From Occallatibacter riparius (lineage in GTDB: Bacteria > Acidobacteriota > Terriglobia > Terriglobales > Acidobacteriaceae): a stretch of DNA of 64,000 nucleotides. The notes beneath the pieces were generated by a model. The model was not told the DNA's origin, did no database searches, and saw only the letters and a list, made by a program, of their open reading frames with translations. The position numbers and the translations under genes are program-made. The stretch covers positions 1,116,001 through 1,180,000 of the forward strand of contig NZ_CP093313.1 in NCBI RefSeq assembly GCF_025264625.1. Direction: 5' to 3'. This document shows, in pieces, positions 56,736 through 64,000 of this stretch (positions within the stretch are counted from its first letter, which is position 1; every line of letters begins with the position of its first letter).

Positions 56736-57263
56736 ATGACTAGCAAAGCAGAGCTCGTGAACAGGCGGAAGGCACCTCTGGCGACGCCTTCCGACATCGA
56801 ATCCGAAGCTGTAAAGCAGATATCGGGTGCACTAAATATTCTTCTTGCGGATGTATTTGTGTTGTATTTCAAGACAAAGAACTTTCATTGGCACATCTCG
56901 GGTCCTCATTTCCGTGATTATCATCTGATGCTGGACGAGCACGCTGATCAGATATTCGCGATGACAGACGAAGTTGCAGAACGTGTGCGTAAAATTGGGG
57001 GTACGACCTTGCGTTCGATAGGCCACGTTTGCAGATTGCGGCGTGTTCAGGACAACGAAGCAGAATTCGTAACACCTGCGGATATGCTCAGCGAACTCCA
57101 CGAAGATGAAGCGCACCTCGTCTTGTCAATGAGGGCCATTCACAATCTTTGCGCTGAGAACAGCGATCTTGCGACAGCCAGCCTCCTCGAGAATTGGATT
57201 GATCAATCCCAACGAAGGAGTTGGTTTCTATTTGAATCCACGCGTCAACGTGGTCAGGAATAG
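56736..57263 (+). CDS. dps: Dps family DNA-protecting ferritin-like protein
   Basis: The 175-residue product has the Dps ferroxidase region KNFHWHISGPHFRDYHLMLD followed by EHADQIFAMTDEVAERVRKIGG, giving the inter-subunit iron site (His, Asp, Glu). Dps forms dodecamers that oxidise Fe(II) with peroxide and cover DNA in starvation. The basic N-terminal tail (about 20 residues with KAELVNRRK) may bind DNA. GGGAGG precedes the ATG by about seven bases. It stands alone, near other redox-defence genes. Confidence 0.95.
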   Translation: MTSKAELVNRRKAPLATPSDIESEAVKQISGALNILLADVFVLYFKTKNFHWHISGPHFRDYHLMLDEHADQIFAMTDEVAERVRKIGGTTLRSIGHVCRLRRVQDNEAEFVTPADMLSELHEDEAHLVLSMRAIHNLCAENSDLATASLLENWIDQSQRRSWFLFESTRQRGQE

Positions 57264-57836
57264 CTCGACGGGTCTGCCCACTCCTCTTCTCGGTGAGTCG
57301 CAGCGACATTAACCTATTTAGACGAATCCACCGATTCGCCCCGTCACGGATATCCCGCTCGGGCGAATCGGCCGGGAGACTCGAGCGTCGTGGAGATCGC
57401 GCAGCGAACAAGTTAGGGCTACACGCACTGGAAGCAGGTCGCCTATCTGATAATGTTGGATACACAGCCCGCGCGATTTGAATCAGCCAAGCGTTTGTCT
57501 TCACATAGGGTGTGCTGGACTTAAGGGTGGTGGAATACTATTTCCGCTCACAGCGCGCAAGAAGTATTCCAAATGCTGCGATGAGCGCCAAGCCAATTAT
57601 CGTAGATCCGTCCAAGTGCATTTCCGCCTCGAACAATTGCCTTCCCAAGAACCTGACTCCTGGAAATGTGATCCAGATGTTGTTTCGCATTGTTAGCATC
57701 AGACTCCACCACGTCACGGATGATTCCGCTATCGGCTGCTCGGAGTCGCTGAAACACGGATGCGATCGCGTATTGCCTGGAATCGATACGCGCCTCTCTT
57801 CAATTTCATCGAACACTAAAGAACATTCGACCAAGA
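57264..57836. other. Intergenic stretch with one doubtful ORF
   Basis: No supported gene. A minus-strand frame from a TTG at 57840 to 57538 overlaps the stop of the EAL gene (TTGA) and ends in a hydrophobic helix (STIIGLALIAAFGILLA). It has no ribosome site, so I do not call it. Confidence 0.4.
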
Positions 57837-59255
57837 TCAATTGTCGGGTTGCAGCAGAGGGGCGATTTCGTTAGCAGCGACCGGCCGTCCGAATAGGTAT
57901 CCTTGAAAGAGACCACAGCCCATATTCCTCAAGAGAGAGAATTGATCTTCGGTTTCGACCCCCTCTGCGATGCATCGGATATCCAGCGCCTGAGCCATTT
58001 CGATGATTGCGCGAACCACGAGGGCGCTCCTCTGCGAAATGCACATCCGGTCAACGAAAGATCGGTCGATCTTCAGAGCATCCAAGTCAAGCTCGTGCAA
58101 ATAGCTCAAGCCCGAGTAGCCAGTTCCGAAATCGTCGACCGCAATTGTGATGCCCGACCCATGCAGTTCCGCTATCTGGTCGCGCGTATCTAGGAGGTTG
58201 GACATGATTGTAGATTCGGTCAGCTCCAGAACCACGCGATTCGGATCTACTCCTGCGGATCGAATCGTGTCTACGACTTGTGTAGCGAATCCAGGCTGCA
58301 TGAACTCGATTGGGGAGACATTCACCGCAACTAAAGGAACGCAATTGTATTCGGTTTTCCAGACTCTCATCTGCGCGCACACGGTTTTGATGACCCAACG
58401 GCCGAGAGGAAGGATGAGACCGCGCTCTTCTGCAACAGAGATCACCTCGCTTGTGGGCAAGCCTTCCTGCTCCCCTCCCTTAATCCTCACCAGTGCTTCC
58501 AATCCATGCAGACGGCGATCTGTTCTAAACACCGGCTGATAAGCCAATGAGAGACCTTCGCCCGAATTCAATGCATCTGTAAGGGTCTCCGCAATCCGGG
58601 TCCGGCGTTGGTGCATCAGGATCAGGTTATTGTCACAAACCGTGGCAGTTCGGCCGCCGCCATGCTTCGCAACGCGAAGCGCTCGGGCCGCCTGCCTTCG
58701 AAAGCTTTCGGGATCGGGATATTCATCGAAGCAAACAGCGACGCCGGCCGAAACCGACAGGGGAACGTGACGCCGGTCAAAAACGGCCGGCCTTTCTAGC
58801 TGGCTGACGATATGACGCGCGAAATTGAGAGCGTCGGCTTGATTCATGCCGTGGATCAGAGCCATGAATTCGTCGTCGCCGACGCGGGCGACAAACAAGC
58901 CTCTATTGGAGGCGGCTTTTATCCTGTCGGCTGTGAGTTGAAGGACCTTGTCGGCGAGGTCTGTCCCAAAGATGTCATTTATGAGCTTGAAGTGATCTAT
59001 ATCGAAATGTAGGAGCGCCAATTCCATTCCCGAACGTCGCGCGCCATCGAGTACACGAGCCAAGGTTCGCTCCAGATGACGGCGGTTGGGCAGGCCAGTC
59101 AGATCATCGTGAGTAGCGAGTCTGTCGATCTCCCGCGCACGGCTCGCAAATAGAGGGGATAGGTTCCTCCATAACCGCGCGATAACAGCGACGATGACGA
59201 GTGTTCCAGCCAGGAGCAACGTGTCGACAGACAACCGGCTTACATTGCTATTCAT
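57837..59255 (-). CDS. GGDEF-EAL protein, probable c-di-GMP phosphodiesterase with degenerate GGDEF
   Basis: The 472-residue product has one N-terminal transmembrane helix (LLLAGTLVIVAVIARLW), a GGDEF domain (HDDLTGLPNRRH to about 210) and an EAL domain (225-470). The GGDEF signature reads RVGDDEF (residues 126-130 GDDEF), with Asp in place of the second Gly, so cyclase activity is doubtful. The EAL domain keeps EALVR (253-257), VNVSPIEF, ELTES, DDFGTGYSGLSYL, KIDRSFV and AEGVET, the residues needed to cleave c-di-GMP. GTP may regulate it through the GGDEF domain. The ATG has no clear ribosome site; a 13-base tandem repeat lies 34 bases upstream. Confidence 0.9.
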   Translation of the reverse strand: MNSNVSRLSVDTLLLAGTLVIVAVIARLWRNLSPLFASRAREIDRLATHDDLTGLPNRRHLERTLARVLDGARRSGMELALLHFDIDHFKLINDIFGTDLADKVLQLTADRIKAASNRGLFVARVGDDEFMALIHGMNQADALNFARHIVSQLERPAVFDRRHVPLSVSAGVAVCFDEYPDPESFRRQAARALRVAKHGGGRTATVCDNNLILMHQRRTRIAETLTDALNSGEGLSLAYQPVFRTDRRLHGLEALVRIKGGEQEGLPTSEVISVAEERGLILPLGRWVIKTVCAQMRVWKTEYNCVPLVAVNVSPIEFMQPGFATQVVDTIRSAGVDPNRVVLELTESTIMSNLLDTRDQIAELHGSGITIAVDDFGTGYSGLSYLHELDLDALKIDRSFVDRMCISQRSALVVRAIIEMAQALDIRCIAEGVETEDQFSLLRNMGCGLFQGYLFGRPVAANEIAPLLQPDN

Positions 59256-59288
59256 GTGCGCCGAAGCAACTTTCGACTTTAAGGCCTA

Positions 59289-59314
59289 GAGAGCCAAGTA
59301 GGAGAGCCAAGTAA
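59289..59314. repeat. 13-bp tandem repeat upstream of the EAL gene
   Basis: GAGAGCCAAGTAG is followed at once by GAGAGCCAAGTAA. It sits in the likely promoter or leader of the phosphodiesterase gene. Confidence 0.65.
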
Positions 59315-59409
59315 CAGCTTAAGGATAGCCAATTCCGGCCGCAGCATCTGTAGGGGTTATACCGGCGAGTGTCGGGGAACGCCCCGACAGGCAAGACCGA
59401 GGGAGGTAG

Positions 59410-60333
59410 CTAGAATATGCAGAGCGGATTGCGGATCAGTCTTTCGCCCATGATCACGAACGGGTGCGTCTTTATTGCACAGTCGAACCCTTGCGGAGGT
59501 GCAACCCCGAAGGCACAAACGAGCACAGCGGGAATTTCGGAGCAAACACGTGTCCACAAACGCTCTGCAAGGCGAACCTGGCCCGAAGCGTGGTCGACGG
59601 AACTGTCCCCACAAGTAGTAAGTATTCGAACGATGCTGCTACCGACGTCCCGTGCGGCAATGATCTTTTGGAGGATCGCTGTAAGCGTGGTTATGTCCAT
59701 GTTGTTTGCGGAAACAGCAGATATCGTTCCCTCTCGGATTGGCCTGTCTGCTTCTGGCACCATAAGCTTAAGCTTGGTGAGCAGCGCCTTGTTCTTCGAA
59801 GTAGGCCCAAGGATGAGGGCTGCCTCATGGGCCTCAGTGGCGGCTATGAATTGCGCCGGAAATTGCCAATCCCCAGGATGAGCCCCGAGATAAGCGATGT
59901 GAACGCCCGGTTCTACGCGCCCATAGCCAGAGCCCAGTTGAACGGCTCCTGCCGGCTTCGGAAACCGGCTTCTGGATAGCACAAGGAGAAAGCGAATCAG
60001 AGGTACCAGTTCTCTCGTGGCCATTTCAAGGTCGAGGTCAACTTGCGAGGAGGCGGTGGGCCATTCAGGAGGCAACTCGCGCGTTATGACAACAACCCGA
60101 ATTGTCGAACTCCAGCACTGCAGCTCCGAAATGGCAGCCGACATGCGTGCATCAGGTCGATCGCTATACACGATTGCGACTTCCGGATCGGCGCCTTTCA
60201 GCAGGAAGTCGATCGTGATGTCTTCCACGTAAACAATGTCCACGTTGAGACGGCGCAGCGATCGGGCTGCGGGAGAGTTCATAAAGGTCGCGGGCCCGAC
60301 GACCAGAAGTTGAGATCGGTCCTTGTGAATCAT
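59410..60333 (-). CDS. Putative sensory protein with receiver-like N-terminus and MEDS/DcmR-like domain
   Basis: The product of about 307 residues has an N-terminal alternating beta/alpha part (QLLVVGPATFMNSPAARSLR; VAIVYSDRPDARM) resembling a receiver without a clear phosphoacceptor. A second domain (HIAYLGAHPGDWQFPAQFIA to LWTRVCSEIPAVLVCAFGVA) has the order of elements of the MEDS/DcmR sensory domain, a KaiC-like fold found in methylotroph and acidobacterial regulators. No Walker A is visible. The start is uncertain: ATG at 60333 or TTG at 60363, neither with a good ribosome site. It is divergent from a NarL-like regulator that starts at 60532, a typical layout for a sensor-regulator pair. 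Confidence 0.5.
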   Translation of the reverse strand: MIHKDRSQLLVVGPATFMNSPAARSLRRLNVDIVYVEDITIDFLLKGADPEVAIVYSDRPDARMSAAISELQCWSSTIRVVVITRELPPEWPTASSQVDLDLEMATRELVPLIRFLLVLSRSRFPKPAGAVQLGSGYGRVEPGVHIAYLGAHPGDWQFPAQFIAATEAHEAALILGPTSKNKALLTKLKLMVPEADRPIREGTISAVSANNMDITTLTAILQKIIAARDVGSSIVRILTTCGDSSVDHASGQVRLAERLWTRVCSEIPAVLVCAFGVAPPQGFDCAIKTHPFVIMGERLIRNPLCIF

Positions 60334-60531
60334 GCATTCAACAATTCGCGGTGCAGTGAGCAAACGAACGAGGGTTTCCCAGTCCTCATCACTATCCCCC
60401 GCTCTCTCTCAAGCGCTTGGTGAGAATTCGATGACCTGCGCGGCGGCAGCGTTGGCTGGAAGCCCCGCTGTTTCTTTATTATGGCAGCTATTTATGAGAT
60501 TTGTTCGTCCTAACAGCCCGGCGGGTACGCT

Positions 60532-61179
60532 ATGAAGGTAGCTGGACTGTTGGTTGTCAGCGATGAATCAATTCCACGCGTCGCGCTGAGGCATTGGCTA
60601 TCAAGCGTGCCCGGAATCGAGATTCTGGGCGATACAACGGCCAAGAAGGCCTTACACTTAGCGCTGGAGACTGGGGCTCAAGTCATTGTCTACCACGTCC
60701 CCCACATCACAAATCACGTGCTCGTGACAATTGTTGCGATACGAAAGGGGCTACCCGAGGCGGGAATAGTCGTACTATCTCGAGAAACCAGTCCACTCCT
60801 CGTGAAGTCCGCCTTTTCGGCTGGGGCGACGGCATACCTCCTATTGTCCAGTGCCCCGACCGACCTGATCAGCGGTATTCGAGCTGCCCTGAACGGCCGG
60901 CGGCTTCTGGACCCAGACCTGAGCGAAGGCCTGCTCGATGCTCTTCTCGGGAGGAGTGATTCGGCAAGCACTCCTCTCAGCGAACGCGAGCAGCAAGTTC
61001 TACTATTGCGCTCGCTCGGTCATTCAGCGAGAGAAATTGGCGCAGCCCTTCGCATCAGCACGAAGTCTGTCGAGACGTACTACACTCGCATTCGTGAAAA
61101 GCTAAACCTCCGCACGCGTGCCGAGATGGTCCGATACGCGCTGGAGCGCGGGATCCTGCGTCCAAAAGGCCAACAATAG
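60532..61179 (+). CDS. NarL-like transcription factor with a non-phosphorylatable receiver
   Basis: The 215-residue product has a receiver-shaped N-terminus (LLVVSDESIPRVALR) and a LuxR-type HTH (LSEREQQVLLLRSLGHSARE, then STKSVETYYTRIREKLNLRT). At the position of the phosphoacceptor (VIVYHVPHI) there is His55 instead of Asp, and the conserved Lys is replaced in AYLLLSSAP. Phosphorylation in the usual way is therefore excluded; the protein must be constitutive, ligand-controlled or partner-controlled. The divergent MEDS-like gene is the obvious candidate partner. The ribosome site (GGCGGG) is weak. Confidence 0.85.
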   Translation: MKVAGLLVVSDESIPRVALRHWLSSVPGIEILGDTTAKKALHLALETGAQVIVYHVPHITNHVLVTIVAIRKGLPEAGIVVLSRETSPLLVKSAFSAGATAYLLLSSAPTDLISGIRAALNGRRLLDPDLSEGLLDALLGRSDSASTPLSEREQQVLLLRSLGHSAREIGAALRISTKSVETYYTRIREKLNLRTRAEMVRYALERGILRPKGQQ

Positions 61180-61590
61180 GCCCAAATTCGCTTCCCGCGC
61201 TGACAGAGCCATTTGAAGCTCATCCCGTCAGGCAACTTCGCGAAGTCCGGAGGTTGGATGTGAGGACAATGGAACGGATTGGAAGAAGGCCTCGGGTCTT
61301 CTCCAGCCTCTAAAGATGTCGTTCGTCCGACACCAGTTTGATTCACGACACCTAAGATCACGGCCAATGCGCAATACTTTCTCAGGGCACCTTCGACCTC
61401 ACCCCAATTGGCCCTTCCCGTAGAGTAGTAGCCTCTTTACGGCCCCAAGCTCAAAGCCCCATCTCTGGCACCGTATTTGCATTCGTTAAGCTACGTGTGG
61501 CTCGCCACGAGGAGGGGACCTCACGAGCGGACCGAGTTCAGCGCGGGAGAGAGTATCACCGTCCTTCTCTGTGTGCCCTGGAGGTCTCGA
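61180..61590. other. Intergenic stretch
   Basis: No gene is supported here. The frame of the next gene is open from 61477, but those residues do not fit its family and have no ribosome site. Confidence 0.45.
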
Positions 61591-62991
61591 ATGCAACGGA
61601 AAAACGATGCAACCGCAACAGTTATCGGCTCCGGTCCCAATGGCCTATCCGCCGCAATTGTCCTAGCGGCCACAGGTATCCCAACAACGGTATTCGAAAG
61701 AAACCTTCAACCAGGCGGCGGTTGTTCCAGCGGCGAGACAACATTGCCGGGATTCATTCAAGACTTAGGCTCCGCCGCGTATCCCCTCGGCAAAGCAAGC
61801 CCATTCTTTCGCTCGCTCCCGATTGATATTCCATGGATCGAGTCGCCTGCCCCCTGTGCTCATCCGCTGGATGACGGAACTGCAATCGTGATTGAGCGAT
61901 CAATCGAGGCGACCGTAGACTTCTTGGACGAATGCGACAGAAGCTCGTATCGATCTCTCTTTGAACCTTTGGTGATGAATTTTGGAGAGCTCGTTGAAGA
62001 GATCCTTGGGCCGATTCAACAGGTTCCTCAACACCCTTTGCTTCTCGCGATGTTCGGCTCGATGGCTGTCCTTCCAGCTGCAGCTTTGGCCCGTTATCAT
62101 TTCAAAGGAAGACGAGCTCAGGCACTCTTCGGTGGTGTCGCGACTCACTCCTCTCTGTCTCTGGAGAGCACCGCGTCCTCTGCTGTAGGTCTCATTCTCC
62201 TGGCCGCTGGACACTCTGGTGGATGGCCCATACTCCGTGGCGGAGCCCAAACCCTTACAGACGCTCTGATCCGACACTTGACAGAGCTGGGTGGAACGAT
62301 TGTCACTGCGCATGAGATTACTAGGATGCCGCAGACAGACCTCGTCCTTGCAGATCTCACACCTCACCAGTTGCTCAAATTGAAGAATCTTGAGCTGTCT
62401 CCTCGATACTTCGAGAAGCTTAAGCGATTCCGCTATGGACCTGGCGTCTTCAAGATCGACTACGCACTCAGTTGCCCGATACCGTGGACTGCTTCAGACT
62501 GTTCCCGCGCTGCCACAATCCACATCGGTGGCTCCCTCGAAGAGATTGTAGAGGCGGAGCATAGGCTTGACGTGGAACGCCCTTTTGTCCTTCTCGGGCA
62601 ACCATCTCTCTTTGACTCCACTCGTGCTCCCGCGGGAGGTCACACCGCGTGGGCCTACTGCCATGTTCCGAATGCCAGCGAGACTGATTACACCGACGCT
62701 ATAGAGAGGCAGATCTCGCGCTTTGCACCGGGTTTCCGTGATTGCATTCTGTCTCGATCTGTCTCCACGCCCGCTGCATTGGAACGATGGAATCCGAACC
62801 TCGTTGGCGGCGACATTCTGGGAGGGTCCATGAACCTTAGACAACTCATTTACCGCCCAACATCAGAGCTCTATCGCACGTCGAAGCCGGGTTTATACCT
62901 ATGTGGGGCTTCCACTCCGCCAGGTGGCGGCGTGCATGGGATGGCTGGTTATCATGCAGCTCGCGTAGCGATCAACGATCTAGGAAGCTAA
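61591..62991 (+). CDS. Phytoene-desaturase-like FAD-dependent oxidoreductase
   Basis: The 466-residue product opens with a dinucleotide-binding motif ATVIGSGPNGLSAAIVLAATG and the GG-doublet region VFERNLQPGGGCSSGE. It closes with the C-terminal FAD motif GLYLCGASTPPGGGVHGMAGYHAA. This is the CrtI/PDSH arrangement used in carotenoid desaturation and in related NAD(P)/FAD oxidoreductases without known substrate. GGAGGT lies about six bases before the ATG at 61591. No other carotenoid genes (crtB, crtE) are in the window, so the pathway is uncertain. It is probably membrane-associated through its substrate, as no transmembrane helix is obvious. Confidence 0.85.
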   Translation: MQRKNDATATVIGSGPNGLSAAIVLAATGIPTTVFERNLQPGGGCSSGETTLPGFIQDLGSAAYPLGKASPFFRSLPIDIPWIESPAPCAHPLDDGTAIVIERSIEATVDFLDECDRSSYRSLFEPLVMNFGELVEEILGPIQQVPQHPLLLAMFGSMAVLPAAALARYHFKGRRAQALFGGVATHSSLSLESTASSAVGLILLAAGHSGGWPILRGGAQTLTDALIRHLTELGGTIVTAHEITRMPQTDLVLADLTPHQLLKLKNLELSPRYFEKLKRFRYGPGVFKIDYALSCPIPWTASDCSRAATIHIGGSLEEIVEAEHRLDVERPFVLLGQPSLFDSTRAPAGGHTAWAYCHVPNASETDYTDAIERQISRFAPGFRDCILSRSVSTPAALERWNPNLVGGDILGGSMNLRQLIYRPTSELYRTSKPGLYLCGASTPPGGGVHGMAGYHAARVAINDLGS

Positions 62992-63043
62992 GGCGAGCTC
63001 CTTGAGGGCCGCTTCATGGGATGAAAGCCTAGGTTTTCATAGA

Positions 63044-63412
63044 TCACAAAAACGTCTCTGGATCGCGACTGTATTTGTCTGGCGGATTCAGCCTTGGATC
63101 AACGCGTGCGCGGGCCGCCTTGCGAAGGACAAGCCTATCCGCTAGGAACAGTGAGTACCACACCACCGTCACCAGTACGTACCACGCCACAATTACAAAT
63201 CCATTGATGATGTCCATCAGGAGCGTTTGCCACGGCTGGTCAAGTGGTTGAGGCCACGGGCCTGGTGGAATGCCTCTGAGGTCGCCACTAGGGTCTTCCT
63301 TATGCTCATTATCGGTTCGGATCTCTGGCATGTGATCGCTCGCGGGGTGTCGGCCGTATGAAACATCCTTATCAGAGGACGCTCGGTGTGCACGACCGAA
63401 TGATTGCGACAA
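63044..63412 (-). CDS. Small single-span membrane protein
   Basis: The product of up to 122 residues has a Pro-rich, acidic N-terminal half (SGDLRGIPPGPWPQPLDQPW), one strong transmembrane helix (GFVIVAWYVLVTVVWYSLFL) and a basic tail (RLVLRKAARARVDPRLNPPD), so the tail should be cytosolic. The start is uncertain between 63412 and the ATG at 63331, neither with a clear ribosome site. It may be co-transcribed with the reductase-like gene upstream on the same strand. No named family recognised. Confidence 0.5.
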   Translation of the reverse strand: MSQSFGRAHRASSDKDVSYGRHPASDHMPEIRTDNEHKEDPSGDLRGIPPGPWPQPLDQPWQTLLMDIINGFVIVAWYVLVTVVWYSLFLADRLVLRKAARARVDPRLNPPDKYSRDPETFL

Positions 63413-63598
63413 CTGCCCTCACACGGTCCGTGCTTTGAATGCGGATGCACTCGATATGCCAACATCCGCGAAAATTCCGCTTATCTGTCCGAGCGCGCTG
63501 ATTCCTTCGGTCTCGAGAGCTCACATAAATCGCTTCACATTCTTGTCGGACAAATAGCCGAGCTCTCAAGGGAGATCTCGGCAATGACACCGCGGTGA
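63404..63598 (+). CDS. Doubtful small ORF with CxxC
   Basis: A TTG-started frame of 64 codons contains PCFECGCTRYANIRENSAYL and a C-terminal helix (SLHILVGQIAELSREISAM). The cysteine cluster looks like part of a zinc site, but there is no ribosome site and it overlaps the membrane-protein start on the other strand. Confidence 0.3.
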   Translation: MRQLPSHGPCFECGCTRYANIRENSAYLSERADSFGLESSHKSLHILVGQIAELSREISAMTPR

Positions 63599-63650
63599 GC
63601 AAGAATCATGCGGGCATTCAACCCGGCCATCGCCGAACAATAAGCGGGAA

Positions 63651-64000
63651 TCACTCTGGCAGTCCGGTCGGGCCGAATCGCTCTGTTTTGATCTTGTCTT
63701 GACGATTGCCGGCGCTACACAGAAGATCCGCGACGCTTTCAACGAACCCGGACGGGCCACAAACGTAACAAGTTGCGCCGACGCTTGCAGGCCAAGTCGC
63801 GCTCGCAATCAAGTCGCGGTCGATGCGGCCGGATGGACGTGGCCAATCGTTCGGAGCCACTCGCGTAAAGGCGTATTGTGTTGTAACAAACGGAGGTCTC
63901 GTGGACAGTGCCTCAAGTTCTGCTCGATAGTAGATAGCTCCAGGTTCCCTTACGGAATATAGCAATCGAAACGGCGCAGTGCTGTTCGCCAATGCTCGGG
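63651..64000 (-). CDS. Ferredoxin-reductase-like FAD/NAD(P) oxidoreductase, C-terminal part
   Basis: About 116 C-terminal residues are visible; the frame is open through base 64000, so the gene starts outside. APFRLLYSVREPGAIYYRAE, then GRIDRDLIASATW and CYVCGPSGFVESVADLL match the NAD-binding half of FNR-type reductases, including the CGP motif that contacts the nicotinamide. It ends KTERFGPTG, the usual end of a subfamily often found beside molybdopterin oxidoreductases. The FAD-binding half and any partner must be sought to the right of the window. Confidence 0.75.
   Translation of the reverse strand, partial: RALANSTAPFRLLYSVREPGAIYYRAELEALSTRPPFVTTQYAFTRVAPNDWPRPSGRIDRDLIASATWPASVGATCYVCGPSGFVESVADLLCSAGNRQDKIKTERFGPTGLPE

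Noticed and set aside
57538..57840. Minus-strand TTG ORF with a C-terminal hydrophobic helix
   Set aside because: The TTGA overlap with the EAL gene is suggestive, but there is no ribosome site and the N-terminal half does not look like protein.

Overview
The window reads as a chromosomal segment of an Acidobacteriota bacterium, most likely a Terriglobia-type soil acidobacterium. This is inferred from family content, since no rRNA is present. The pointers are a TonB-dependent receptor with an N-terminal carboxypeptidase-regulatory repeat, a second protein with the same repeat, a giant trifunctional Ser/Thr kinase/ATPase/histidine kinase, FixJ-, NarL- and NtrC-type regulators, and many one-gene stress enzymes with good Shine-Dalgarno sites and moderate GC. 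I see no rRNA, tRNA, CRISPR array, intact insertion sequence or phage genes. Several gene remnants and long low-coding gaps suggest a plastic accessory region around a few housekeeping genes such as aspS.

Layout. 0-5 kb (minus strand): an ECF sigma factor, then one ORF joining an RsbW-like anti-sigma kinase to a TonB-dependent receptor, then a LolA-like exported protein and a flippase-like membrane protein cut by the window edge. 5.6-14 kb (plus): a 50-residue protein with a paralogue at 18.2 kb, a large FAD/Fe-S D-2-hydroxyacid dehydrogenase, a frameshifted alpha/beta-hydrolase/beta-lactamase fusion and an exported beta-propeller. 14-19 kb: pirin, a WrbA-like flavoprotein, YceI, DoxX, a hydrolase remnant and about 2 kb of sparse DNA. 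19.8-30.6 kb: a signalling block with a 2140-residue sensor whose kinase domain lacks its catalytic aspartates, a second ECF sigma factor, a zinc-ribbon protein, a FixJ-like regulator, a lone receiver and a sigma-54 activator. 30.8-35.8 kb: exported proteins, a decayed plus an intact DoxX gene, a NarL-like regulator and a cupin. 36-38 kb: aspS. 38.7-46 kb: an MDR oxidoreductase and an RND efflux system whose inner-membrane pump and outer-membrane lipoprotein are one polypeptide. 46-57.3 kb: a redox-defence group (DipZ-like thioredoxin protein, NDH-2, MsrB-MsrA, transaldolase, cytochrome P460, Met-rich outer-membrane protein, cupin, Dps). 57.8-64 kb: a degenerate-GGDEF/EAL protein, a MEDS-like sensor, a NarL-like regulator without a phosphoacceptor, a phytoene-desaturase-like flavoprotein and a partial ferredoxin-reductase-like gene.

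Together the genes suggest an envelope and oxidative/electrophile stress island under several layers of signalling. The features most worth a second look are two in-frame fusions that bury a signal peptide inside a polypeptide, a pair of small paralogous proteins of unknown function, and three signalling proteins that have lost catalytic or phosphoacceptor residues yet remain intact ORFs.
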